Below, in pieces: positions 1-8,326 of a stretch of 64,000 nucleotides of DNA (its first letter is position 1; each line of letters begins with the position of its first letter). Location: contig JABIFX010000104.1 of the NCBI GenBank assembly GCA_018650445.1, positions 1 through 64,000 of the forward strand, read 5' to 3'. Origin of the DNA: Fidelibacterota bacterium. Its GTDB lineage: Bacteria; Fidelibacterota; UBA8477; JABMPR01. The position numbers and the translations under genes were made by a program. Below the pieces are notes generated by a model that saw only the letters and a program-made list of their open reading frames with translations, had not been told where the DNA came from and did not search any database.

Positions 1-79
1 CATTCTTCGTTTTCATGCGAGCGCGGAAACCGTGCTTGTTGCGACGTTTGCGCCGGCTGGGTTGATAAGTTCTTTTCAT
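1..79 (-). CDS. rpmH: 50S ribosomal protein L34 (partial, 3' end outside window)
   Basis: The reverse strand from the ATG at 79 reads MKRTYQPSRRKRRNKHGF and continues RARMKTKN, the near-invariant N-terminus of L34, a small basic protein of the large ribosomal subunit. The C-terminus runs off the left edge of the window, so only about 26 residues are visible. It is divergent from dnaA, the arrangement found beside many bacterial chromosome origins; rnpA would be expected next on the left. Identification is by direct motif recognition and is very secure. Confidence 0.96.
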   Translation of the reverse strand, partial: MKRTYQPSRRKRRNKHGFRARMKTKN

Positions 80-444
80 TGTAAATCATTACTCCAATAA
101 ATAACATGTTTTTTAAAAGCCGACCAATATAACAAAGAGACCAGCAAAATCAATTTTTCAAACCATTTAAGGCAAGTTCTTTTAAAATAAATTATGTGGA
201 CTAATTGGACCCAAAAAAGGGGTGAAGTGAGTCCTTGATAAGGAATTAAGAATCAACACCCACTAGCAATTCCCCTTCAAAAAAGATGGCTAGGCCATCA
301 ATCTACAGGAATCATTAAGCTTATTCACCTCTTGGGTAAATATTCATTTACACTGGAAAATCGGCGCTTACTTTAACAGCGGTATTAGAATAAATCCTAG
401 CCGAATAAATGTTGATAACTTGTTAATATATCTTGGGGTGAGCT
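80..444. other. rpmH-dnaA intergenic region; promoters and possible origin (oriC)
   Basis: This gene-free stretch of 365 bases is strongly AT-rich. It separates divergent rpmH and dnaA, so it must hold both promoters. DnaA-box-like nonamers are few: TTATTCACC at 321-329 (one mismatch to TTATNCACA) and TGTTGATAA at 410-418 (reverse complement TTATCAACA, one mismatch to TTATCCACA). A related GTTGATAAG lies inside rpmH at 61-69. No perfect TTATCCACA box and no tidy 13-mer repeats are visible. The gene context supports an origin here or close by; the sequence motifs alone do not prove it. Confidence 0.45.
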
Positions 445-1797
445 TTGGGCCACGAGCTTTGGGGTAATGTAAAGACTGTACTGGAAACACGGGTAGCGAA
501 TCAAACATTCCAGACCTGGTTTCAACCGATGACACAACTAGCTGAAGATCAAGAGGTCTTAACCCTCAAAGTCCCTAATCAGTTTTTCTATGATTGGATG
601 AAGTCCCACTATGGTGAAATCATCCAAAGCACTCTGGCTGAGGTTAGTGGACGCCCCATGCGTATTGAATACTCCATTGTATTAGATGACAACGCCAATA
701 CTCCCATGCCCGAGCCTTTTTATGAGCCAGAAGAGCCTGTACTCAGAACCAAGGGCTATGAAACCAACCTGAACGAACAATTTACATTTTCAAATTTTGT
801 AGAAGGCCCCAACAATCAGTTTGCAAAAGCGGCAGCGGAGGCGGTGGTCAACTCCAACGACAACAATATGTATAACCCGCTGGTTATTTATGGCGGTGTC
901 GGGCTGGGAAAAACACATCTCATACATGCCATCGGTAACGCTTACCATCAATTCAACCCCAATAAGCGGGTCTTGTACATTTCATCTGAAAAATTCACTA
1001 TGGATTTTATCAGCGCTATTCGCGAGAACAAAGCCGGTCTCTTTAGTCAGAGGTATCGAAAAACGGATCTGCTTATTGTAGATGACGTTCAGTTCTTTAA
1101 AAAGAAAGAACGAACCCAGGAAGAATTCTTCCACACCTTTAATGATTTACACATGAACGGGAAGCGCATCATTCTTTCCACAGATCGGCCCCCAGGTGAA
1201 ATTGGTCTCCAAAAAAGACTGACCTCCAGATTTCTGGCCGGCCTAATGGTAGACATCACCTCACCAGACTTTGAGACGCGGGTAGCCATTCTGCGCCAGA
1301 AGTCTGAAGAAAGCGGTATTGAGATGCCCTATGATGTGATCGAATATCTGGCTACAAACATAGAGAGCAATATCCGCGAACTTCAGGGCGCCCTGATTCG
1401 CTTGCTGGCATATTCATCTCTAGCTAAAAGCGACATCAACCTGAATCTTGCCCATAAGGTGCTCATGGACCTTACCGGCAAAATGGCCAAGCCAATAGTA
1501 AGCATGGAAGATGTATTAAATAATTGTTCTGAATCATTCGGCGTTAAAAAGGATGATATCTATGGCAAGGGGCGCAAACAGGAGGTTGCTCTGACTCGAC
1601 AGGTAGCCATGTACCTTTCTAAAGAACTAACTCACAATTCACTCAAATCCATTGGTCTGTTTTATGGTGGTCGCGATCACTCTACAGTGATTCATGCCTG
1701 TAAGACCATTAAGATAAAAATGGATGAGGACGATATTTTTAACGCTGAGATTAAGGCGCTTTTACGTCGCCTGTCTGGCCCCGTAATGCGTTCCTGA
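445..1797 (+). CDS. dnaA: Chromosomal replication initiator protein DnaA
   Basis: DnaA binds origin boxes, oligomerises with ATP and opens the duplex. The 450-residue product has an N-terminal domain I (LWGNVKTVLETRVANQTFQTWF), a short linker, an AAA+ core with Walker A GGVGLGKTHL near residue 150 and Walker B LLIVDDVQF near 210, and the C-terminal box-binding signature GRDHSTVIHACKTIK near 410-424. Length is typical of the family. The start is TTG at 445, preceded by GGGGTGA at 435-441; the only upstream in-frame candidate, TTG at 433, runs into TGA two codons later. A rare start codon on dnaA fits low expression. The bcp gene follows 20 bases downstream on the same strand. Confidence 0.97.
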   Translation: MGHELWGNVKTVLETRVANQTFQTWFQPMTQLAEDQEVLTLKVPNQFFYDWMKSHYGEIIQSTLAEVSGRPMRIEYSIVLDDNANTPMPEPFYEPEEPVLRTKGYETNLNEQFTFSNFVEGPNNQFAKAAAEAVVNSNDNNMYNPLVIYGGVGLGKTHLIHAIGNAYHQFNPNKRVLYISSEKFTMDFISAIRENKAGLFSQRYRKTDLLIVDDVQFFKKKERTQEEFFHTFNDLHMNGKRIILSTDRPPGEIGLQKRLTSRFLAGLMVDITSPDFETRVAILRQKSEESGIEMPYDVIEYLATNIESNIRELQGALIRLLAYSSLAKSDINLNLAHKVLMDLTGKMAKPIVSMEDVLNNCSESFGVKKDDIYGKGRKQEVALTRQVAMYLSKELTHNSLKSIGLFYGGRDHSTVIHACKTIKIKMDEDDIFNAEIKALLRRLSGPVMRS

Positions 1798-1817
1798 CCA
1801 AACAAGGAGAATTATAC

Positions 1818-2279
1818 ATGTTAAGTGTTGGAGATAAAGCACCTCAATTCAAACTCAATGACCAAGATGGAAAGTCTGTCCAATTGTCCGATTTTAAGGG
1901 ACAGAAGCTGGTTATCTATTTTTACCCCAAAGACCAGACCCCCGGCTGTATCAAAGAAGCCTGTAGTTTCCGCGACAACATCGAGGCTTTCAAAAAACAT
2001 AAGATCGCCGTACTCGGCGTCAGCATAGATAGCGAAAAATCCCACCAGAATTTCATCATGAAACAAGAGTTGAACTTTCCATTGTTGGCTGACGTTGAAA
2101 AAGAGATGGTCAATAACTATGAAGTCTGGGGCGAGAAGTCCATGTATGGACGGAAATATATGGGCACATTTAGAAAAACATTTCTGATAAATGAAACCGG
2201 CCTTATTGATAAAATTTATGAAAAGGTCAAAGTCGCCACTCATGCAGATGACGTTTTAACAGACTGGGAGATCAATTAA
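1818..2279 (+). CDS. bcp: Thioredoxin-dependent thiol peroxidase, Bcp/PrxQ type
   Basis: A 153-residue peroxiredoxin that reduces hydrogen peroxide and organic hydroperoxides in the cytoplasm using thioredoxin. The motif YFYPKDQTPGCIKEACSFRD carries the peroxidatic cysteine C44 and, five residues on, the resolving cysteine C49 that marks atypical two-Cys PrxQ proteins. TPGC is intact, and Thr/Pro/Cys of the active site are present. AAGGAG at 1803-1808 precedes the ATG with good spacing. It sits between dnaA and the polysaccharide genes and may be cotranscribed with both. Length matches the family. Confidence 0.93.
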   Translation: MLSVGDKAPQFKLNDQDGKSVQLSDFKGQKLVIYFYPKDQTPGCIKEACSFRDNIEAFKKHKIAVLGVSIDSEKSHQNFIMKQELNFPLLADVEKEMVNNYEVWGEKSMYGRKYMGTFRKTFLINETGLIDKIYEKVKVATHADDVLTDWEIN

Positions 2280-2285
2280 CTCCAC

Positions 2286-3254
2286 ATGACAATTTCCACC
2301 AGAGTCTTTTCATCGTCTGACACCCCTGTCTGGGAGCAATTTGTTGCCACTGCCAATAATGGCACCTTGTTTCATGAGCGTAAATTTCTGGGCTATCATC
2401 CCAAGGGTCGTTTTAATGATCATAGTTTGATCATTGAGAAAAGTGGAAAAATTAAAGCGCTTTTTCCTGCGGTTGATATCCAGGCCGATAATGGCCGGTC
2501 TCTTGTGAGTCACCAGGGTTCGTCATATGGTGGAATCATTGTCCAACAGAATTTGAGTTTTCAAGAAAGTTATGATTTCGTTGAAGCCATTTGTGATCAT
2601 GCCCGACACTCTGGATTTAACAGAATTCAAATGACCTTGCCTCCGGCAATTTATCAGCATACAGTAAGTAATTATCTCGACTTTTCCCTTATTAAACATG
2701 GCTTCACCTATAAAAAGCGTGATGTCTCATCCATGCTTACCATGGAGTCATCTCCTGAGAAAAACCTGGAAAGATTTGCCGCCTCACACAGAACCGCAGT
2801 ACGCAAGGCAATCAAACAGGGAGTCAAAATTAAGGAATCTGATGATTGGGCGGCCTTCTATGCCCTCTTAAAGGAGAACTTGAAAATCCGGCATAATGTC
2901 CAGCCAACCCACACCCTGGAGGAACTGCTTCAACTCAAAGATCTGTATCCAGAGCAGATTCGACTTTTTGGGGCATACTGGGAAGATAAACTCATTGCCG
3001 GCGTGGTGAATTTTTCAGTAAACAATGATGTCGTCCTGGCCTTTTACATCAGCCACATCGAGGACTACCAGCACCTGAGAGCCGTAAACCTGTTGTTTTA
3101 TGAGATCATTTCCTGGTGTCATGAGAATTTATTCAAATATTTGGATTTTGGCATTTTCACTGTAAACATGGAACCCAATTTTGGCCTGGGTCGATTTAAA
3201 GAAAATTTCGGTGCTGCCGGCGTCTTTCGTGATACCTTTGAGCTTAATTTCTGA
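2286..3254 (+). CDS. FemAB/GNAT-like aminoacyl- or acyltransferase
   Basis: A 322-residue cytoplasmic protein with two GNAT-like halves, resembling the FemAB/'BioF2-like acetyltransferase' group. The second half shows the typical stretch LIAGVVNFSVNNDVVLAFYISH followed by LFYEIISWCHENLFKYLDFG and the ending NFGLGRFKENFGA, which matches the 'GlxxFKxxfG' ending of this group. Relatives add amino acids to peptidoglycan cross-bridges or acylate sugars of surface polysaccharides. Because five polysaccharide genes follow in the same direction, modification of a polysaccharide or of its lipid-linked precursor is the likeliest role. The substrate cannot be read from the sequence. It starts 7 bases after bcp. 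Confidence 0.7.
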   Translation: MTISTRVFSSSDTPVWEQFVATANNGTLFHERKFLGYHPKGRFNDHSLIIEKSGKIKALFPAVDIQADNGRSLVSHQGSSYGGIIVQQNLSFQESYDFVEAICDHARHSGFNRIQMTLPPAIYQHTVSNYLDFSLIKHGFTYKKRDVSSMLTMESSPEKNLERFAASHRTAVRKAIKQGVKIKESDDWAAFYALLKENLKIRHNVQPTHTLEELLQLKDLYPEQIRLFGAYWEDKLIAGVVNFSVNNDVVLAFYISHIEDYQHLRAVNLLFYEIISWCHENLFKYLDFGIFTVNMEPNFGLGRFKENFGAAGVFRDTFELNF

Positions 3255-3312
3255 TTGAATCAGGGAGGGCGATCTGGTCATAAAACCATTCACACGTAAA
3301 CAACACTATCTC

Positions 3313-4872
3313 GTGTTGTTTTTACTGTTTCTGATTACAGTAATTCCTCGTCTACAATTTCAAGGTCCTTATCTCTATAATGGTGATCCAGTCGCCTATT
3401 TCTCAGGAGCCGAAAGCATAATTGAGAACGGCGAATACCTTATTGATGGAAAGACGCCTATCTGGCCAATTGGTACCAGCCTGACCTTGATACCATTTAT
3501 GCAGCTCAGCAAGGCGCTGGGAAGTCCTGCTGAATCAGGGGCTTTCTGGCACGGGATGTTCTTTATTTTTCTCGCTGTAGCCTTCACATATTTATTGGGC
3601 AAAAGAATCTTTAATCCAGCGACGGGGATTATTGCAGCCATCTTTGTTTCCCTGGCTGAAAGTCCATTTATCAATAGTATTAATTCAGCCTCTGACCCAG
3701 GCTCGTTGGCCATGTTGTTGGGTGCCATATATCTTATGCTGTTATTCCTGGACACCCAAAGCCCACGGGATCTATTTCTATCCTTCTTTATGTTGGGACT
3801 GGCTTTTGTCTTTCGTTGGAATTACGTTTTCTTTTTACCGCTGTTTATTATTTATCTCGTTGGAGATCGTCGAGTTTGGGCCTTCCATCTATACCCCTCT
3901 TTCTGGTTGTTGGGTTTCTTTGGCTTTTTAGCCGGGATATCCATCCAGCTGGTCACTAATTACTCCCATTTCGGGAATCCATTTCAGATTGGCTATGGTC
4001 AATTGGATTATAGCGAGCAATTTATTTTTAACGGTTTTGTATATTTAAAAAACATGGTTCGAATCATGTACCGCATGTTGTTTACCTGGGATTTCTTCTC
4101 ACCCCTGCTGGCTATGTTTGGCGTGCTGGCAATTATCGGATTGTGGAAGGAAAAGCGACGTGATGTATTATGGTTGATTGTGCCCTGGGTGATTCTGGGT
4201 TCGCTTTCGGTTGTCTATTTTGGTGTTAAACCACGTCTGCTCATGCCCATTATGCCAGCCATGTTTCTGATTGGCGCAGAAGGTATTGTAAGGGCTTTTT
4301 ACTCGCTGAGAAAATCTCTTTTAGCCAGCGGTGTTTCCGCAAGGATTTCTGTGATAGCATTTGTACTCATGGGGATTATTCTTTTTTCACCCATGTTTGT
4401 ACGCACACTGCTTCACTCACATGGTCACTTTCAGGATAAGGTTGTGATGCAACAGGCTTTTCGTTGGGCCGGTGAAAACATGTCGAATCCTGAAGGCAGA
4501 ATTATTACCCAACCCTATTACGCTGGACAAAACCCGGACTGGCTCAGAGCCGGTTGGGATGTCTGGGCATCGAAACGTTATTCGGGACGATCAATTAAAT
4601 CTCTTGAATTTCCAGAGACCTGGGTGTCAGGTAAAGATTGGGCTGTTGTAAATCGGTTCTGGTTTGAAGGCAGTAGTGTGCGTTTTGAAAATTCCAGAGA
4701 AATGGCTACTCGGTTTGACTCTTTATGTATTGCCAGAAACTATGAAATAAAAAAGACCTTCGAGGCTGAATCAGAACCGCTCCTGCTTAAAAAGCTCAAC
4801 ATGTTGACCTATTACCCCGTTGATTTTCTTGAGTACCGCCCCCTCTTTGAAGTTTGGGGTCCTGTAGAATGA
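3313..4872 (+). CDS. Membrane glycosyltransferase, GT39/ArnT-like
   Basis: A 519-residue multi-pass membrane protein with about ten hydrophobic segments and the GT39-type first periplasmic loop carrying an acidic motif (YLYNGDPVAYFSGAES). Such enzymes use polyprenyl-phosphate sugars to glycosylate lipids, polysaccharides or proteins outside the inner membrane. GTG at 3313 has no ribosome site and starts inside the first membrane segment. The frame stays open upstream, where GGGAGGG at 3263-3269 precedes CTG (3274) and ATA (3280); starting there adds a basic leader (VIKPFTRKQHYL), so the true start is probably upstream and non-AUG. The stop overlaps the next gene as ATGA, showing translational coupling to the flippase. 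Confidence 0.72.
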   Translation: MLFLLFLITVIPRLQFQGPYLYNGDPVAYFSGAESIIENGEYLIDGKTPIWPIGTSLTLIPFMQLSKALGSPAESGAFWHGMFFIFLAVAFTYLLGKRIFNPATGIIAAIFVSLAESPFINSINSASDPGSLAMLLGAIYLMLLFLDTQSPRDLFLSFFMLGLAFVFRWNYVFFLPLFIIYLVGDRRVWAFHLYPSFWLLGFFGFLAGISIQLVTNYSHFGNPFQIGYGQLDYSEQFIFNGFVYLKNMVRIMYRMLFTWDFFSPLLAMFGVLAIIGLWKEKRRDVLWLIVPWVILGSLSVVYFGVKPRLLMPIMPAMFLIGAEGIVRAFYSLRKSLLASGVSARISVIAFVLMGIILFSPMFVRTLLHSHGHFQDKVVMQQAFRWAGENMSNPEGRIITQPYYAGQNPDWLRAGWDVWASKRYSGRSIKSLEFPETWVSGKDWAVVNRFWFEGSSVRFENSREMATRFDSLCIARNYEIKKTFEAESEPLLLKKLNMLTYYPVDFLEYRPLFEVWGPVE

Positions 4873-6344
4873 GCTCAGTTGGCGCAAACATAAAGAAAAT
4901 GGCCGGTAATACCCTGGTCTACGGTCTTGGTAATATTTTCAACCGGGCAATCACCTTTTTACTCCTTCCACTCTACATCAACATGATGACTCCAGTGGAA
5001 TTTGGAGCCCTTAACCTGATCTACCCCTTTCTGGCACTGATGAACGTGGTCTATATGTATGGTCTCGATGCAGGCTTTATGCGCTTTTTTATCCCCGAAA
5101 AGGACCAGAAGCGCCGACAAGAAATCTTTAGTGTCGTCTATCTCAGCATATTGGTATCCACTGCAATTATTACTGCGGCCCTTTTTCTGGCGGAAGCGCC
5201 TCTTTCAAGTCTCCTGTTAGGTGATGATCCAGCCACCAGCGTTTTTGCTCTCGCCTTTATTATTCTTATGCTCGATGGTCTTTCATTTATGCCTGTGCTG
5301 TATTACCGAAGCATTCAGAAACCACTACGCTATGTCAGTATTATTTTTTCTGAGGTTGTGATAAACCTTGGACTGAATGTTTTACTGGTAGGTTTTTGGG
5401 GTTGGGGTCTTAAAGGTGTGTTGGTCGCGAATATCTCCAGCTCGCTCATCAAGCTACTGGTTGCCTCTCCAGCCATTTTTAAAAACCTCAACTTTACCTG
5501 GAACACCAGGATATGGAAAGACCTGCTGAAGTTTGGTCTACCCACGGTTCCAGCCGTGCTTTTTGCTATGGTGGTTGCTCTGGGAGATCGTTTTCTGATC
5601 AAGTATTTTTTTGACCAGGCCACAGTCGGTATCTATAGTGCTGGCTATAAAATTGGTATGATCATGGCCCTCATGGTCACAGCCTTTCGGTTTGCCTGGC
5701 ACCCCTTCTTTTTGTCTCTATCCGACCAGGAAAATGCGAGAGAAACCTTCGCCAAAATATTAACCCTTTTTGTAATTGTGGGCTCCTTTGTTTTTCTGCT
5801 GGTCTCCTTGCTGGCTCCGCCTGTATTGACCATGGACTTCAACGGGAAGGCCATCATTACACCTGAATATGCCGATGGCCTCAGAATCGTTCCCTTGATC
5901 CTTTTAGCCTATCTCTTTCAGGGGGTCTATGTCAATCTGGTTGTGGGCATGTATCTAAAAAAGAAAACCCATCTGGCGCCCCTCTTTACCGGGACGGGTA
6001 TGGTGATAAACCTGTCCACCAACCTGATTCTCATGGGTGTTTTTAATTTTAGCTTTATATCTGCCGGAATCGCAGCCCTTGCTTCTTATGTCGGACAATC
6101 CTTTTTGTTGTGGTTTGTTTCAAAAAGATTCTACCACATTCCCTATGAAGGAACCAAGCTAATTAAACTGGCCATCCTGGTTGCAGTCCTATTCTTTTTA
6201 CCACAACTCATTCCAGGTCAAGCCCTGCTCATCTCCTTTGTGGTTGTGCTGGCATATTTTCCTGTTCTGCAAGTGGTGGGGATAATAGAGCTTTCACAAA
6301 TAAAAACGGCAACCCGACAATTGATTTCAAGAAAGCCTGATTGA
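4869..6344 (+). CDS. Wzx-type polysaccharide flippase (MOP superfamily)
   Basis: About 491 residues with twelve or more hydrophobic helices and the opening pattern NTLVYGLGNIFNRAITFLLLPLYI, typical of the MATE-like 'polysaccharide biosynthesis protein' family that moves lipid-linked oligosaccharides across the inner membrane. The ATG at 4869 overlaps the previous TGA (ATGA), which fixes the start; an upstream in-frame ATG at 4854 is less likely. Its place among glycosyltransferases supports the role. The specific substrate is unknown, and I see no wzy polymerase candidate in the locus unless the preceding membrane protein serves in that way. Confidence 0.85.
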   Translation: MSSVGANIKKMAGNTLVYGLGNIFNRAITFLLLPLYINMMTPVEFGALNLIYPFLALMNVVYMYGLDAGFMRFFIPEKDQKRRQEIFSVVYLSILVSTAIITAALFLAEAPLSSLLLGDDPATSVFALAFIILMLDGLSFMPVLYYRSIQKPLRYVSIIFSEVVINLGLNVLLVGFWGWGLKGVLVANISSSLIKLLVASPAIFKNLNFTWNTRIWKDLLKFGLPTVPAVLFAMVVALGDRFLIKYFFDQATVGIYSAGYKIGMIMALMVTAFRFAWHPFFLSLSDQENARETFAKILTLFVIVGSFVFLLVSLLAPPVLTMDFNGKAIITPEYADGLRIVPLILLAYLFQGVYVNLVVGMYLKKKTHLAPLFTGTGMVINLSTNLILMGVFNFSFISAGIAALASYVGQSFLLWFVSKRFYHIPYEGTKLIKLAILVAVLFFLPQLIPGQALLISFVVVLAYFPVLQVVGIIELSQIKTATRQLISRKPD

Positions 6345-6347
6345 CCG

Positions 6348-7232
6348 ATGGCTGAGTGCGGCATTTCTATTGTTCTCCCGGTATATAATGACCAGGTTAA
6401 CCTGTATAGAATTCTGGATGAACTGTCAGCCAATACCCCAGACAATAACTGGGAAGTTGTTGTTGTAGACGATGGTTCACCTACGCCACTGCAGTTGAGT
6501 TCCACCCCCCCGGATAATTGGAAGCTTTTTAGAAATGATGTTCGACAAGGTGCGGCCAGTGCTAGAAATACGGGCGTCAAGCAAGCGAAGGGTGAATTCA
6601 TTGTTTTACTGTCCGTTTTTCTGAAGATTCCAACAGACTACATATCACAGATTTCCAACTTTTCTAAAAAGCACACTTTTGATGTGGCTCAGCACCTACT
6701 GATAAAAGAAGCCGGGCTCACAGCAGACCACTTCCAGGCCTTTCTGGTCGACCAAAGTGGTCGGATCTTCGAGACAGATGGACGACTCCCCGTAAAAAAC
6801 ACCCAGTTCGCAGCAACCGTCTTCAAAAAAGCGATTTTCATCGAAGTTGGCGGTTTTGACGAAAACATGGACCACTATGGTGGTCACGAATTAGACCTGG
6901 CCTATCGTCTGGACCAAAAGGGCTTCTCCACACGAGTTTTCATTGAAAACCTACCCCTGGAGCGGATTAAACTTGAGTCCCACGAAAGCGTCCGAACCAG
7001 ACTTCAAGAATATGGACGTATCGGTCTACCAGCCCTGCTTAAGAAGCATCCCGAATTAAAAAGCACCATTCTACCTTATACTGCATTCTGGACGGTGTTA
7101 AGGTTATTTAGTCTACCTAAACTGATCGAAAAGATGATTGACCGACATGTTGAACAGGACCGAGCGCTGACCAACAAGAAATATCGTCTGTATTTACACC
7201 TCATAGTAAGGAACGCATGGGACGCCCGTTAA
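6348..7232 (+). CDS. Glycosyltransferase family 2 protein with degenerate DXD site
   Basis: A 294-residue GT-A fold protein. The N-terminus ISIVLPVYNDQVNLYRILDEL and the nucleotide-binding VVVDDGSP are canonical, and RQGAASARNTGVKQAKGEFIVLL leads to where a DXD metal motif is expected. That site reads LSVFLKI, with no aspartates. The acceptor-side motif HELDLAYRL is present near residue 185. It either uses metal-independent chemistry or is a weakly active partner of the neighbouring transferases. It starts 3 bases after the flippase stop and its end overlaps the next gene by 16 bases. Confidence 0.8.
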   Translation: MAECGISIVLPVYNDQVNLYRILDELSANTPDNNWEVVVVDDGSPTPLQLSSTPPDNWKLFRNDVRQGAASARNTGVKQAKGEFIVLLSVFLKIPTDYISQISNFSKKHTFDVAQHLLIKEAGLTADHFQAFLVDQSGRIFETDGRLPVKNTQFAATVFKKAIFIEVGGFDENMDHYGGHELDLAYRLDQKGFSTRVFIENLPLERIKLESHESVRTRLQEYGRIGLPALLKKHPELKSTILPYTAFWTVLRLFSLPKLIEKMIDRHVEQDRALTNKKYRLYLHLIVRNAWDAR

Positions 7233-8326
7233 AAATTTTATATCTACGCTCTGAAAACACCTCAGGGACGCTCCAACTCTTTGTCGATGCCCATCGCAAG
7301 CTGGGGAATCAAGCCAATTTTGTGACGCTTTTTCCCACAGCAGAGGGATTTCCTGAAGACCTTTGTCTGGATCTGCCGCTCCTGCCCAAAACAGAGTTTT
7401 TTAAAAAGACAAAAAGCCTGATAAGCGACGAAAGCAAACTCTATGAGGATGCTCAGGGGTATCCTCCGGAATGGAAACCATCTTTTCAAAGAGCTCTCTT
7501 TTTCAGCATGCGGGATCAGATATGGAAACCCCTGCTGAAGAAGTTTTTTAAGGCACACGATCTGCTGGACTATGATATCTATCATCTCGAGGGTGGACAC
7601 GGTTTTCTGAGGACCTCAGCCTGGCCCTTTGATGAGTTAAAAAAGCAGGGCAAGCATATCATTGCTAATTATCACGGTGTGGACATGCGAACCCGTGGCG
7701 TTTTTCCATGGATCGACAAACTGGTGGATATCAACACGTCAAGCGAACTGGACCTCCTGGAGAAACACCCCAACATGGAATATGTGTTTTTGCCCTTCGA
7801 AGTGAACGATCACTCCCCGCGTTATGAGCTCAATGAGCCCTTGAAAATTTGTCACGCTACGCGTGACCGTTACTGGAAGGGATCAGATATCATCATTGAG
7901 GCCTGCAAAAAGCTTGAAAAAAGTCATGGCGTTGAATTTGTCCTGATTGAGAACGAGCCTCATGATGTGACACTCAAAAAGAAGGCAGCATGTGACATTT
8001 ATATCGATCAAGTTGCCAACCTGGGTGGTTGGGGGTATGGCATGAATTCCGTGGAATCTTTTTCCATGGGACTGGCCTGCTGCACGAATCTCTTGCCAGA
8101 ATATGAAACCTTTCTGGGAGCGCATCCTTTTGTGAATGTCCACAAGGAATCGCTCTATGAAGACCTGGTGAAACTGATCTCAGATAAGGACTTGGTTGTT
8201 CAAAAGAAAAAGTCTGGGAGAGCGTGGGTAGAAAAGACCCATAGTGTAAAAGCTGTCATGCGCTCGGTCTATGATATCTACCTGAAACAGGGTTGGATAA
8301 AGGAGCTACCCCTTGACCTGGCCTAA
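7217..8326 (+). CDS. Glycosyltransferase, GT4/GT1-like (GT-B fold)
   Basis: A 369-residue protein with a Rossmann-like N-terminal half (LKILYLRSENTSGTLQLFVDAHRKLG) and a C-terminal half with ICHATRDRYWKGSDIIIEACKKL, followed by GYGMNSVESFSMGLACCTNLLPEYE. The last stretch matches the E-x7-E region of family 4 retaining transferases, although the second Glu is not evident. It probably adds a sugar to the lipid-linked polysaccharide precursor in the cytoplasm. The ATG at 7217 overlaps the end of the upstream GT2 gene, and its own end overlaps the next gene by 14 bases, so the block is one operon. Donor and acceptor cannot be told. Confidence 0.75.
   Translation: MGRPLKILYLRSENTSGTLQLFVDAHRKLGNQANFVTLFPTAEGFPEDLCLDLPLLPKTEFFKKTKSLISDESKLYEDAQGYPPEWKPSFQRALFFSMRDQIWKPLLKKFFKAHDLLDYDIYHLEGGHGFLRTSAWPFDELKKQGKHIIANYHGVDMRTRGVFPWIDKLVDINTSSELDLLEKHPNMEYVFLPFEVNDHSPRYELNEPLKICHATRDRYWKGSDIIIEACKKLEKSHGVEFVLIENEPHDVTLKKKAACDIYIDQVANLGGWGYGMNSVESFSMGLACCTNLLPEYETFLGAHPFVNVHKESLYEDLVKLISDKDLVVQKKKSGRAWVEKTHSVKAVMRSVYDIYLKQGWIKELPLDLA

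Noticed and set aside
1089-1289. Minus-strand open frame inside dnaA
   Set aside because: Lies entirely antisense to a strongly conserved AAA+ domain, has no ribosome site and no family features.
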